Shown here: piece by piece, positions 34,784 to 44,024 of the stretch
Position numbering within the stretch: the first letter of the stretch is position 1
Layout of the letters: each line of letters begins with the position of its first letter
From: Planococcus koreensis
GTDB lineage: Bacteria > Bacillota > Bacilli > Bacillales_A > Planococcaceae
Reading direction: 5' to 3'
Length of the DNA: 54,887 bases
Assembly (NCBI RefSeq): GCF_004761975.1
Contig: NZ_RQII01000037.1
Coordinates: 1-54,887, forward strand
The notes under the pieces: generated by a model
Told to the model about the DNA's origin: nothing
Databases searched by the model: none
The model's input: the letters and a program-made list of their open reading frames with translations, nothing else
Program-made: the position numbers and the translations under genes

Positions 34784-35560
34784 ATGAAAAAGTATTTGGC
34801 AGAGTTTATCGGCACTTTTATTTTAGTATTTTTGGGAACGGGTACAGCTGTAGTTTTGGGTGGATATACAGGAGGAACGGACACAGGATTCCTGGGGGTT
34901 CTGGCCATTGCATTGGCTTTCGGGCTTTCAATTGTGGCAGGCGCTTATGCCATTGGCCATGTTTCGGGATGCCATGTGAATCCTGCAGTTTCGCTGGCGG
35001 TTTGGATGTCAGGGAACCTCAGCGCTAAAGAGTTTGGGGGCTACGTCATTGCCCAAATAATAGGGGCATTTGCCGGCAGCTCTTTCCTTGGCTTTCTTGT
35101 CGCCAGTTCTACAAGCCTGGAGGGGTATGGTGCCAACGGCTACGGGGATTTGAGTGCGGTCGGCCTGAATCTGGCTGGTGCACTTGCCGTCGAAGTGGTT
35201 CTTACTTTCATCTTTGTATTGGCCATTCTCGGCGTGACATCAAGTAAGGCAACTTCTCATATGGGCGGGCTCGTGATCGGATTCACGCTGACGCTTGTCC
35301 ATCTTATCGGAATTCCGTTGACTGGCACGTCTGTCAATCCCGCGCGAAGCTTGGCTCCTGCCTTTTTTGCCGGCAGCGATGCATTGGCACAAGTATGGGT
35401 ATTCCTTGCTGCTCCTCTTATCGGAGCAGCACTTGCCGCCGTTGTATTTAAATCATTCTTCGTTGTAAAAGAAGAGACTGGGATTGAGATAGCTGGTGAG
35501 CCAAATATTGAGGAGAGCGGCGCAAATGAAGATGCCCGTCCTGTTTCTAGAAACAAATGA
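34784..35560 (+). CDS. aqpZ: aquaporin, water-channel type (MIP family)
   Basis: A 258-residue channel with six membrane helices and two NPA loops: GCHVNPAVS and GTSVNPARS. LVHLIGIPLTGTSVNPARS, with His in helix 5 and Arg after the second NPA, matches the AqpZ water filter rather than the glycerol facilitator. It ends in a hydrophilic tail. ATG 34784 is preferred over 34778 for spacing to AAAGGAG. Confidence 0.88.
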   Translation: MKKYLAEFIGTFILVFLGTGTAVVLGGYTGGTDTGFLGVLAIALAFGLSIVAGAYAIGHVSGCHVNPAVSLAVWMSGNLSAKEFGGYVIAQIIGAFAGSSFLGFLVASSTSLEGYGANGYGDLSAVGLNLAGALAVEVVLTFIFVLAILGVTSSKATSHMGGLVIGFTLTLVHLIGIPLTGTSVNPARSLAPAFFAGSDALAQVWVFLAAPLIGAALAAVVFKSFFVVKEETGIEIAGEPNIEESGANEDARPVSRNK

Positions 35561-35589
35561 TTCTTGCTAGTGACGATAATTTATACCGC

Positions 35590-35638
35590 AGAAACCGCCG
35601 CTCCCGACATATTAATGTCTAGGGAGTGGCGGTTTCTT
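35590..35638 (+). terminator. terminator, CCGCCGCTCCC family
   Basis: AGAAACCGCCGCTCCC pairs with GGGAGTGGCGGTTTCT. GACAT and ATGTC form the tip. Confidence 0.9.
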
Positions 35639-35775
35639 ATTGTTTAAGGAAGGAATTTTTTTGTGAAAAGTGCGGGATAAAGAAGAAGTTGGGAGCTGAA
35701 GGGGACCTATTTAACTAGAAATGGTTTATAGACTATAAGATTTAATTATTGTAATATAAAGGAAAAGTAATAAAT

Positions 35776-35788
35776 AGTAATGATTACT
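35776..35788. promoter_or_regulatory. Zur box 3
   Basis: AGTAATGATTACT is a perfect palindrome around G, identical in its TAATGATTA core to Zur box 2. It lies about 55 bases before the secreted-protein gene. Confidence 0.75.
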
Positions 35789-35843
35789 CTGAGGCGAATA
35801 ATCTATCTACTGCCAAATCCAGCTATCAGAAAGAGGAATGAAA

Positions 35844-36737
35844 GTGAAAATCCCATTCAACACAATGACGAAAAAAGTGGTTTTATTCAGCATGATTACA
35901 AGCGCAGTTTTGACGGGAGGAGCCGGCAATGCGTTTGCAGCAGATGCATCGGCCTATTCTAATCCGCAGGCTTATGAGGCTCAACAGGAAGCCAAGTATT
36001 CGAAGAAAGTAATGGCAGCGCTGGAAGAAAGCTTGGCGATCACACCTTCTGCAATCTCCATCGAGCAAATGCCGAAAGTGGACGTAATGGACCGCTATTT
36101 GGCTTCCTTCGGCACAAAAGTTAAAGGCAATGAAGTCCGGTTAGCAGTGAAAGAAATCTTTGGCATTGATCTCGATATCGTGTCAAAAAATGATTACGGT
36201 TCGAAACTGGCTATTTATTCGGAGCCTGTGATGGTGAGTCTGCGTGCTTCGTTTAATGCAGATCCGTCTTCTACTGAGCAGGATGCACGCATCATGGGGC
36301 TGACGAAAAACGCAGTGATGGACCGTTATATCAAGGAATACGATTACACGTTGAGCGGAGCGGAGAACCGCAATTTGATCAACCAGATTTTCGGTGTGAA
36401 CTTGAACGGGATTTCCGGTTTGGAACGTGCGCAATTAGCGATCAGTTCAAAAGGCCAATGGATTGTGAAAAGTGATACGGATTTGTTCATTCTGGAATCG
36501 AGCTTGGACGATGTGGACGTTTCGGTTTATGTAACTCCGTATTTTGAACAACTGACAGGCAGCAGCGAATTGCCAAAATCTCTTGTGGAAAAGTTGACGG
36601 GGATGGGCTTTACGTATATTGAAGAGTCACAGGTTCTGTATTACAAGGACCCGAATGGCCAGTCGGTGCCGGATGCGTTCAAGGGGAAAGTGCTGGGGAC
36701 GATTTTAGGGGTTATTAATAACGAATATAAGAACTAA
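35844..36737 (+). CDS. secreted protein, probable Zur-regulon member, unknown function
   Basis: A 297-residue exported protein. A signal peptide (core VVLFSMITSAVLTGGAG, probable cut after AFA) is followed by a Tyr/Gln/Ala-rich region. Then come two related repeats of about 35 residues: VMDRYLASFGTKVKGNEVRL..EIFGIDLDIVS and VMDRYIKEYDYTLSGAENRN..QIFGVNLNGIS. The whole protein has no Cys and no His, so it is not a classical zinc binder. Zur box 3 is upstream. GTG 35844 is preferred over ATG 35838, which abuts AGAGGA. Possible roles are replacement of a zinc-requiring cell-surface protein or help in zinc uptake. Family not recognised. Confidence 0.75.
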   Translation: MKIPFNTMTKKVVLFSMITSAVLTGGAGNAFAADASAYSNPQAYEAQQEAKYSKKVMAALEESLAITPSAISIEQMPKVDVMDRYLASFGTKVKGNEVRLAVKEIFGIDLDIVSKNDYGSKLAIYSEPVMVSLRASFNADPSSTEQDARIMGLTKNAVMDRYIKEYDYTLSGAENRNLINQIFGVNLNGISGLERAQLAISSKGQWIVKSDTDLFILESSLDDVDVSVYVTPYFEQLTGSSELPKSLVEKLTGMGFTYIEESQVLYYKDPNGQSVPDAFKGKVLGTILGVINNEYKN

Positions 36738-36750
36738 AAAGATTAAATAA

Positions 36751-36795
36751 AAAATCCCCGCCAGACAGAAATTTTTTGTCTGGCGGGGATTTTAT
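36751..36795. terminator. bidirectional terminator
   Basis: AAAATCCCCGCCAGACA pairs with TGTCTGGCGGGGATTTT around AATTTTT, between convergent genes. Confidence 0.92.
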
Positions 36796-36808
36796 TGTCA
36801 ACTCAATT

Positions 36809-37150
36809 TCACACAGCCGTTTCTTCTTCCGGTACGCCAAGGCGTTCGGTCAGAATGTTGTAGATTTCCTGGAAATAGCGGTCGTCGTAACTCATTCCAT
36901 TATAGGAAGCGGAGCGGATGATGACTTTTCTATCCACCTTGACGACCTCAATGTGGACCGTGTTGCTTGTGCCGGTCTCTTCAATTTCGCGTTGTGCTTC
37001 CTGCATAAATGCAAATGCATTTTGCGGTTCGTATTGCTTAAACGTCTCAAGCACTTCGTTGAAAACGGTGATGGTGTTTTCTTCGCTTCTAAACAACCAA
37101 TAATAATCCTTATTCATACGCGATAATTGCAAATTAAGTTGATAATGCAT
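36809..37150 (-). CDS. hypothetical protein, paralog A (113 aa)
   Basis: A 113-residue acidic protein starting MHYQLNLQLSRMNKDYYWLF, with NTVHIEVVKVDRK and SASYNGMSYDDRYFQEIYN. It is clearly homologous along its whole length to the next gene upstream (37345-37686), so a tandem duplication. Family not recognised. CTAGGAGGAA precedes the ATG. An upstream element GGGGTATAGAAC is shared with the paralog at the same distance. Confidence 0.7.
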   Translation of the reverse strand: MHYQLNLQLSRMNKDYYWLFRSEENTITVFNEVLETFKQYEPQNAFAFMQEAQREIEETGTSNTVHIEVVKVDRKVIIRSASYNGMSYDDRYFQEIYNILTERLGVPEEETAV

Positions 37151-37193
37151 GGTGTTCCTCCTAGGGAAATCGAATCTGCAGCTTAAGTATAAA

Positions 37194-37205
37194 GTTCTAT
37201 ACCCC
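37194..37205 (-). promoter_or_regulatory. conserved element GGGGTATAGAAC before paralog A
   Basis: GGGGTATAGAAC on the minus strand, 44 bases upstream of the start codon. An identical 12-mer lies at the same distance before paralog B. It may be a promoter element (GGGTAT resembles a sigma-B -10), although no matching -35 was seen. Confidence 0.5.
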
Positions 37206-37275
37206 GTTTAATCCTTTTTGAAGAGTGCGAAAGAATTATATTTTTCATTCCACATTTAATATTCTGTTCAATACA

Positions 37276-37322
37276 AATAATCCCCTCCGAACAGTAAAAT
37301 CTGCCCGGAGGGGATTATTTAT
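37276..37322 (-). terminator. terminator of paralog B
   Basis: AATAATCCCCTCCG pairs with CGGAGGGGATTATT, symmetrical and followed by T/A-rich sequence on the minus strand. Confidence 0.85.
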
Positions 37323-37344
37323 ACCATGTGAAATTCCACCGCAT

Positions 37345-37686
37345 TTACACTTCCGATTCTTCTTCCGGATTTCCAAGCTTGTCAGTCAATGTGGAGTAAA
37401 TATCCTGGAAATGCTTGTCATCATACCACATTCCATTATAAGAAGCGGAACGGATAAGAGCTTCTTTATCCGCTTTAACGACTTCGATCTGAACGGTATT
37501 GCTTTTCCCGGTCTCATCGATTTCTTGCTGCTTTTCCTCCATGAAAGCTTCCGCATTGGGAGGCTCGTATTGCTTGAAGGTTTGTATGACTTCATTGAAA
37601 ACGCCGATTGTATCTTCTTCGCTCCTGAACAGCCAAAAATAATCCTTTTTCTCACGGGACACATGCAGATTGAGTTGATAATGCAT
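37345..37686 (-). CDS. hypothetical protein, paralog B (113 aa)
   Basis: A 113-residue protein starting MHYQLNLHVSREKKDYFWLF; same length and fold as paralog A, with about two thirds of residues shared by eye. The ATG at 37686 is chosen because GAGGAGGAA lies just upstream and paralog A starts at the same residue; an earlier ATG at 37743 is upstream of the promoter-like element and is rejected. Function unknown. Each copy has its own terminator and upstream element, so both are likely expressed separately. Confidence 0.7.
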   Translation of the reverse strand: MHYQLNLHVSREKKDYFWLFRSEEDTIGVFNEVIQTFKQYEPPNAEAFMEEKQQEIDETGKSNTVQIEVVKADKEALIRSASYNGMWYDDKHFQDIYSTLTDKLGNPEEESEV

Positions 37687-37729
37687 TGTATTCCTCCTCT
37701 GAAGTTGAATTTTGGTGATTGTGTATGGG

Positions 37730-37741
37730 GTTCTATACCCC
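37730..37741 (-). promoter_or_regulatory. conserved element GGGGTATAGAAC before paralog B
   Basis: Identical to the 12-mer before paralog A, and also 44 bases from the start codon. Confidence 0.5.
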
Positions 37742-37993
37742 ATTTTATAAGGATGAATCTAGGCTTTGTGTTTTAACTTATTTCCGAATTCCACAGCTTT
37801 TTCACTTTGTTCAGCCTTGTTCTTTAAAGATTTAATCCCGGATTTGAAGCTCAAAAAACTTAATCATTCTTTTTTAGTACTAGAGAAAGCTATTAACAGA
37901 GAATGTATTTCAAAATATATACAATTAACAACTTTATAATGTTATGATTATGAATTGTATGCATGATAAATAAAGTATAGGAGCTATTAAAAA
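37742..37993. other. intergenic region with a possible coding remnant
   Basis: The minus strand at 37759-37854 reads a coherent Lys/Glu-rich peptide (SFKSGIKSLKNKAEQSEKAV) ending in a stop, without a ribosome-binding site; it may be the 3' end of a lost gene. The rest is AT-rich and contains the promoter of the acyltransferase gene. Confidence 0.3.
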
Positions 37994-39979
37994 ATGAACC
38001 AACCCTTAATCAATATTGAAAGAAATTTTAGGCCGGAAATCGAAGGCCTGCGCTTTGTAGCTGCATTGCTGGTAGCGATTTATCATATATGGCTTAATCG
38101 TGTGTCTGGCGGGGTTGATGTATTTTTTGTCATTTCAGGGTTCCTGATTACGACTTCAATTATTTCAACAATCAACCGAACTGGAGAATTTCATTTTCGG
38201 CCCTATGTAACAAAGCTGCTGAAAAGACTTCTGCCATCTGTATTTTTCATACTGGGGATTGTATTGGTATTAAGCTGGTTTTTGTTGCCGGCATCCATTT
38301 TAAATAAAACGATTCGAGAAGTTTTTGCTTCTATGTTCTTTTTCCAAAACTGGCAGTTGGCATTTTCGAGCACGGATTATTTAGATTCCAGCCAAATGAA
38401 AAGCCCAGTGGAACATTTTTGGGCTTTGTCCATACAAGGCCAATTTTACCTCATCTGGTTCTTGGTATTCACTGTCGTATTGTTTATGCTGAAAAAGTAT
38501 AAAATAGCCAACCCTAAAACTTTGATCAATACAGTATTAGGGATATTATTTGTCTCTTCTTTCGCTTATTCTATCTACATGACGGCTGTCAATCAGCCAT
38601 GGGCTTATTTTATTACGATGACTCGTGTATGGGAATTTGCTTTAGGCAGTTTGCTTTGTGTCAATTTGTCTTCTATGAGAATAAATAAATACATTGCAGC
38701 GTTAATCGGCTGGCTTGGGTTAATCGGGTTGATCTTAACAGGAATAATTTTCGAGGTCTCAGAGCTATTTCCGGGCTATGTTGCTATGTGGCCGATGGTC
38801 TGCGCGTTGTTTATCGTGTTATCGGGTACACAAGATACGGCATTTAGCGTTAAACGTTTACTTGGCTCTCCGGTATTGGTGAAGCTGGGGGGGATTTCTT
38901 TTGGCATTTATTTATGGCACTGGGTATTGTTGCAGTTTTATCGCTACAATGTCCAACAAACTCCAAGCCTCATTGATGGAACAGTTATAATTATTGTCTC
39001 GATTGTCATTTCTTTCTTTATGACAAAATATATAGAAGAGCCGATTAGAAACTCAACTAATAATCGCTTTTCATTTAAAAGACTGGGGATATTAGGCAGC
39101 GTGAATTTGCTTTTAATCGGGTCTCTTGTGGCTGGCTCCTACATAAAGCAAAATGAGCTGGATAGCAAAATAACGGAGCAAAACTATCCTGGCGCATTAG
39201 CTGCTGCAAGCCCGAATGATTTGCCGGTTCAAGAACCGATTCCAGCATTTGCTGAAGTCTTTAGTGATTTGCCGCAGGCACATTTGGATGGCAGCAACCA
39301 AGGCATGAAGAATAGTGACCTGAAAATAGGGGAATATGGAGAAACTGAAAATTATGATGCGACGATTGCGTTGATTGGCAGTTCCCATTCCGAACATTGG
39401 CTGGGTGCAGTTTTAGAGGCTGCAAAGAATAATAATTACCGGGTACTGAATATAACGCGTTCAGGCACACGATTTTCAACAGGTTACACGGACGATGATT
39501 TGAAAGGCAAATGGGTCAATAATGTTTTGGAGTATCTAAAAGATGAAGACATAGATCTCATTCTGGCCCAAGCCACAGCTTCTAATACTTCGAATGATAA
39601 AACGCAATCACATTTAGTTGATCAGCTGCAGTTTGTTAATGCTGAATACGGCATTGAAGTACTGGCCATTCGCGATGTTCCGAGGTATGACTTTAATGTT
39701 TTGGAATCGTTAGAGACAGAGGGGCTCGAAGCAACCGCCAAAAAGATGAATTCAATAGATAACCAGAAAGATGAAAGCTTTTGGAAGCAGTTTGAGCAAG
39801 AGAATAAATCATTGCATAAGATTGATTTCAGCGAATACTTTAAGGTGGACGGCAAATTCAATCCAGTCATCGGGAACGTTGTGATTTACCGTGATAACAG
39901 ACATTTAACCAATACTTATTCTGAAAGTTTCGGACCTGTATTCGAAGAAAAAATACAGGAGATACTGAAAGATCTCTGA
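37994..39979 (+). CDS. membrane O-acyltransferase with C-terminal SGNH domain (OafA/OatA-like)
   Basis: A 661-residue protein. The N-terminal acyltransferase-3 domain (about 1-370) has roughly ten membrane helices, opening with RPEIEGLRFVAALLVAIYHI (catalytic His) and GGVDVFFVISGFLIT. The extracellular SGNH domain (about 440-661) has nucleophile Ser in IALIGSSHSEHW and the Asp-His pair in YRDNRHLTN. Such fusions acetylate peptidoglycan or other surface polymers. It may be an OatA-type peptidoglycan O-acetyltransferase giving lysozyme resistance, but polymer specificity is not visible. AGGAG lies upstream of the ATG. Confidence 0.88.
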   Translation: MNQPLINIERNFRPEIEGLRFVAALLVAIYHIWLNRVSGGVDVFFVISGFLITTSIISTINRTGEFHFRPYVTKLLKRLLPSVFFILGIVLVLSWFLLPASILNKTIREVFASMFFFQNWQLAFSSTDYLDSSQMKSPVEHFWALSIQGQFYLIWFLVFTVVLFMLKKYKIANPKTLINTVLGILFVSSFAYSIYMTAVNQPWAYFITMTRVWEFALGSLLCVNLSSMRINKYIAALIGWLGLIGLILTGIIFEVSELFPGYVAMWPMVCALFIVLSGTQDTAFSVKRLLGSPVLVKLGGISFGIYLWHWVLLQFYRYNVQQTPSLIDGTVIIIVSIVISFFMTKYIEEPIRNSTNNRFSFKRLGILGSVNLLLIGSLVAGSYIKQNELDSKITEQNYPGALAAASPNDLPVQEPIPAFAEVFSDLPQAHLDGSNQGMKNSDLKIGEYGETENYDATIALIGSSHSEHWLGAVLEAAKNNNYRVLNITRSGTRFSTGYTDDDLKGKWVNNVLEYLKDEDIDLILAQATASNTSNDKTQSHLVDQLQFVNAEYGIEVLAIRDVPRYDFNVLESLETEGLEATAKKMNSIDNQKDESFWKQFEQENKSLHKIDFSEYFKVDGKFNPVIGNVVIYRDNRHLTNTYSESFGPVFEEKIQEILKDL

Positions 39980-40047
39980 AATTTGTATCTTGTTATCGAG
40001 ACTAATTTAAATGGCAGGGATTTTTCGCCATAAATTATTCCATATGA

Positions 40048-40101
40048 ATCGCCGCTTCCCGGGATCTCACACCCCACCCAGGAAGGGGCGATTTTTTTAT
40101 T
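40048..40101 (+). terminator. terminator of the acyltransferase gene
   Basis: ATCGCCGCTTCC pairs with GGAAGGGGCGAT, followed by TTTTTTT. Confidence 0.8.
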
Positions 40102-40246
40102 TGACCAACTTAATTTCATCCTTATGCCAAATGATTCTTTTTCAATTTGTTCATTGTTAAGGGCAATCCTCTCCGATAATAGATGATATGATGAGGTAGA
40201 AACTTTTCAGGCATACATTTTTCAGTTTTATAGAACAGGTGATTAA

Positions 40247-43200
40247 ATGGTACGGACACATACAGCAACATACAGAACAGCATTGCGGTTGACCAATACC
40301 GCGAAAGAAAAGATGAGAGGGTTCGGCATCAGCGAACGCTCATTTTTTGTTGGCGAAAAACCGTTTCAGGTGTTCATCGAACGCTATCCGTCAAATGGAG
40401 ACGGTTCGCTTTCGGTCGCGTTGATCTTCGGCGGCGCTGAAACACTGCGGCTGGCAGGGAAAGGGCTCGACGGTGCGCTTGTCGTCCACGGCATTTTTAC
40501 GAACCAGCAATTGCTGGTGACGAACTTGACGCTGCGGAAAGCGTACCAAGCGCTTGGTACGAACTGGCAGCGCGAGGAGACGATCGCCTTTGATCAATCC
40601 CGCGAACCGGCATCGGCCGCTTTGCTCAATTTGATCAACCGCATGAAGCCGGCGAAGGAAAGTTCGGATTACGTGAAAAAACGCATCGGCAGCTGGGAAG
40701 GTTATTTGAAGATCCAGGAGCGCGGCATGGACATTCCGGACATCAAAACGGGCTATTCCAAACTGGTGTTCAGCCACGACTTCAGCCGCATCACGTTGAC
40801 GGGGTGCCAGCTGAAAGATGCGGAATGGAAAACGCTGAAAAACCTGACTGTCCGGTTGACCGGAATTACCGGCGACGTCGGGACCGTCATCAAAGCGGCA
40901 AACCGCACAATCGAAGTCGAACTCCAAAACCATATGGTCAAGCAAGTACGGGAACGCGCGCTTGCGCTCGATAAAAAAGAAGTGGTGTTCAGCAATTTCG
41001 CGGCGCTCAGCCAGATCAGGCGGCTGCGCCAAGGCTTCGGGAATTTGGAGAAAGGGCTCGCGGTGAATCCGAACCTCGACCGCATCCTGTTCGAGGAAAA
41101 GCCGCCCGTGAAGCCGCTCCAGGCGCCGGAAAAGCTGGCGTTCCACAACCGACTCAATGAATTCCAGCAAAAAGCGGTGTCTGGCGCAATGCGGGCGGAA
41201 GATTTGTACGTCATCCAAGGTCCTCCGGGGACTGGCAAGACGACAGTTATTTCCGAGATCTGCCTGCAAAATGCCCGGAAAGGCTTGCGGACGCTTGTCG
41301 CATCGCAATCGAATTTGGCGGTGGACAATGCGCTCGGCCGCCTGCTCGCGAACAAGGATATCCGGATTCTCCGTGTTGGCCGCACCGAGAGCATCGAAGA
41401 AGAAGGAAAGAAATTCATCGAAGAAAACGTCGGCCAGTATTGGAAAGACCATACTTTGAAGGAAATCACGGCCCAGTATGAAAAACGCCAACAGCGCGAA
41501 CCGCAGCTGGTGAGCGAATTGGCAACGAATGAAACATCGTATGCCGAGCTTGAGCCAGTAGTCGAGAGTTTGGCGGCGGCCATCGAAGACAAAAAGAAAG
41601 CGCAAGCGCAGCACCGCGAACTGCAGGCCGCTCTTGCAGCGGCACAAAATAAGCGGGCAGCTTTCGCAGTTCAAAAGGACAAAGCGGTTCAACACAGCGA
41701 TGAACTGGCGCAAACGCTCCAAAGGCTGGAAGAATTGATTCGCAACGATTTGGAAGTGGCGGGCAGTGCGAAGAATGATGAGTGGTTCGAAGGAGAGAAG
41801 CAGCGGATTTCGGCTAGAGTCGGCGAGCTGCAAAATGCACTTGAATTCAATGGACTCGCTGAGCAATTGAAGGATAAAGAACGTGGCGCGGAGGAACTTG
41901 CGGCGCAGCAAGAGCAAGCAGCAGCGGCTGTCGGCAAAAAACAAATGGCGCAGGGCGTGCTGGAAACCGTCAAGAAAGTGGACGGCTTGCTGCAGCTGAT
42001 GGCGGAGCAAAAGATTGAGGAAGTTCCTTCTATTACCTATGGGCTTAACAAGCTAGAAACAAACCGCGAAAAGATGAACGAATGGGCAAAGCTCAATCAA
42101 TACAACGAGACGATTACGGCTGCGATTGCATACGTCGAAAAATCTGCGGCACCACTTGGGGTTGCAGTTGATGACGTCAAAGAAGGGGCACTGTCTCAAC
42201 CGGAAGCGTTCACTTCGGCAGAAATCGATGGCTTTATGGAGAAGCTGCGGACGGTATTGAAAACGGCGCAGCGCAACGATCCAGCCGTCTTGAAAAAGGC
42301 GCTGGACAGTTTATACAAACGCCAAAACAATATTTGGCGCAGAGGCGCGAAGCTGAAAACGGCGGAAGCGTATGTGGAAGATTCGAAGCGTGCGTTCCAG
42401 GGCTTGAAAAAGGCGCTCAGCGAACAGTTTGAAAAGCAGCTGCAGCAATACGAAGCGGTCGAGCAAAAATGGCTGGAGCGGCTGGAACAAGCCCGCGAAG
42501 CGATGGCACCGCTCGAACAGCGCTGCCAGCAATTGAAACCGGCGGGTGAGATTCCAGAAGACATTGGAGCCGCCATCCGCCAACTTAATGCTGAGCTTGA
42601 AAACCTTGAAAAAGAACAGGTTGCATACGCGGAAGCGGGCCAGCGCTTGAAAAAACATCAAAATGAACACTTGGAGCAGTCCGAAGCGCTGGAGAAAAAT
42701 AAGGTCCGGATTGCTGAACTGGATGCCGAGATCAAACGGGTGGATGAGGCGATCGCGGGGCATGAACAAGGCGCTGCATCGTTGCAAGACATCCTTTCCT
42801 CCACTCCGGAGGAAGAGTACGAACGGGCGGCGAAACAGCTTGCCAGTTTGTCATTTGCGCGGGAGTCGCTGAAACAGGAAATGAAAGATTTGCCGATGCT
42901 GCAGTCGATCCAGAAAAAATGGCTGGATTTATTGGAAGGGGCGAACGAACACGATTTGGATGAAATCCGGAAAATGTACATCAAGCACGCAAACGTCATC
43001 GGTACGACGTGTGTCGCATCCGCGCGCAAGGATTTCATCGACAATTACCCGGAATTCGATGTGGTCATCATCGATGAAGTGTCGAAAGCGACGCCGCCGG
43101 AATTATTGCTGCCGATGCTGAAAGGCAAGAAAATCATCCTCGTCGGCGACCATCATCAATTGCCGCCTTTGCTCGGCAACGATACTTTGGAGGAAACGCT

Positions 43201-44020
43201 GGAAGAAATGATCAACGACAATAGCGGATTCGAAGAAAAGCGGGAGCTCGAGAAACTGCTCGCAGAATCGCTGTTCGAGCGGCTCTACAAGAACTTGCCG
43301 GACAGCAACAAGACGATGCTCGCGATCCAATACCGCATGCACGAAGACATCATGGAAACCATTTCGCCGTTCTACAAATTGGAAAACGACCAATTGCAAT
43401 GCGGCATTGCGGATTCCGATGCAGAGCGCGATCATTTATTGGAATCCAAAACGGTTTCAAGAAACAATCACCTCATGTGGATCGATGTGCCGAACGAACC
43501 GGCGTCGTTTGAAGAACGCATGAGCGGCGGCAAAAGCCTGTACAATGCAGCCGAACTGCAGGAAATCCGAGGGCTGCTGGTGGAAATGAACGGTGCCGCC
43601 GCAGAAGCGAAACGGGCAGGGCGGATGGCGGCGCAAGAGCTGAAAAGCATCGGTGTCATCAGTTTTTACGGCGAACAAGTCAAACGGCTGCAGCGCATGC
43701 TGGACCAGGAACTGCGCTTGCCGCATTTAGCGGTGCGGACTGGAACGGTGGATCGGTTCCAGGGCAGCGAACGGGACATCATCGTCTTAAGCATGGTGCG
43801 CAATAACGACAACAAGCATGGCGATATCGGCTTCGCGAAAGATTACCGCCGCCTTAACGTGGCGTTGTCGCGCGCAAAGGAGTTGCTGGTGCTGGTCGGC
43901 AGTTCGGACATGTTCACGAAGCGCGCCAAGCAGGCCGATACGAGAGCGATGTATCAGCACGTGCTCAATGTCGTCAAAGAGAAAGACGGCTTGAAGGCAT
44001 TAGAAAGCAGCAGGAGGTGA
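40247..44020 (+). CDS. superfamily 1 (Upf1-like) helicase with long coiled-coil insertion
   Basis: A 1257-residue ATPase. Residues 1-300 are an unrecognised N-terminal domain. Motif I is GPPGTGKTT (325-333), with motif Ia SQSNLAVDNALGRLL. A long Glu/Gln/Lys/Ala-rich stretch at about 410-890 is predicted coiled coil. Motif II is VVIIDEV (939-945), motif III GDHHQLPPLL, motif IV QYRMHE, motif V VDRFQGSERDIIVLS and motif VI RRLNVALSRAK. This is the order of Upf1/Dna2-type helicases. The inserted coiled coil recalls SMC- or AddAB-linked proteins. The winged-helix gene follows after 4 bases. Possible roles are RNA/DNA remodelling, repair or phage defence. Confidence 0.85.
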   Translation: MVRTHTATYRTALRLTNTAKEKMRGFGISERSFFVGEKPFQVFIERYPSNGDGSLSVALIFGGAETLRLAGKGLDGALVVHGIFTNQQLLVTNLTLRKAYQALGTNWQREETIAFDQSREPASAALLNLINRMKPAKESSDYVKKRIGSWEGYLKIQERGMDIPDIKTGYSKLVFSHDFSRITLTGCQLKDAEWKTLKNLTVRLTGITGDVGTVIKAANRTIEVELQNHMVKQVRERALALDKKEVVFSNFAALSQIRRLRQGFGNLEKGLAVNPNLDRILFEEKPPVKPLQAPEKLAFHNRLNEFQQKAVSGAMRAEDLYVIQGPPGTGKTTVISEICLQNARKGLRTLVASQSNLAVDNALGRLLANKDIRILRVGRTESIEEEGKKFIEENVGQYWKDHTLKEITAQYEKRQQREPQLVSELATNETSYAELEPVVESLAAAIEDKKKAQAQHRELQAALAAAQNKRAAFAVQKDKAVQHSDELAQTLQRLEELIRNDLEVAGSAKNDEWFEGEKQRISARVGELQNALEFNGLAEQLKDKERGAEELAAQQEQAAAAVGKKQMAQGVLETVKKVDGLLQLMAEQKIEEVPSITYGLNKLETNREKMNEWAKLNQYNETITAAIAYVEKSAAPLGVAVDDVKEGALSQPEAFTSAEIDGFMEKLRTVLKTAQRNDPAVLKKALDSLYKRQNNIWRRGAKLKTAEAYVEDSKRAFQGLKKALSEQFEKQLQQYEAVEQKWLERLEQAREAMAPLEQRCQQLKPAGEIPEDIGAAIRQLNAELENLEKEQVAYAEAGQRLKKHQNEHLEQSEALEKNKVRIAELDAEIKRVDEAIAGHEQGAASLQDILSSTPEEEYERAAKQLASLSFARESLKQEMKDLPMLQSIQKKWLDLLEGANEHDLDEIRKMYIKHANVIGTTCVASARKDFIDNYPEFDVVIIDEVSKATPPELLLPMLKGKKIILVGDHHQLPPLLGNDTLEETLEEMINDNSGFEEKRELEKLLAESLFERLYKNLPDSNKTMLAIQYRMHEDIMETISPFYKLENDQLQCGIADSDAERDHLLESKTVSRNNHLMWIDVPNEPASFEERMSGGKSLYNAAELQEIRGLLVEMNGAAAEAKRAGRMAAQELKSIGVISFYGEQVKRLQRMLDQELRLPHLAVRTGTVDRFQGSERDIIVLSMVRNNDNKHGDIGFAKDYRRLNVALSRAKELLVLVGSSDMFTKRAKQADTRAMYQHVLNVVKEKDGLKALESSRR

Positions 44021-44024
44021 AGGC

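Noticed and set aside
40391-42010. A 539-codon open frame on the minus strand opposite the helicase gene
   Set aside because: No ribosome-binding site and no recognisable domain. It mirrors the codon bias of the helicase frame, which has clear motifs.
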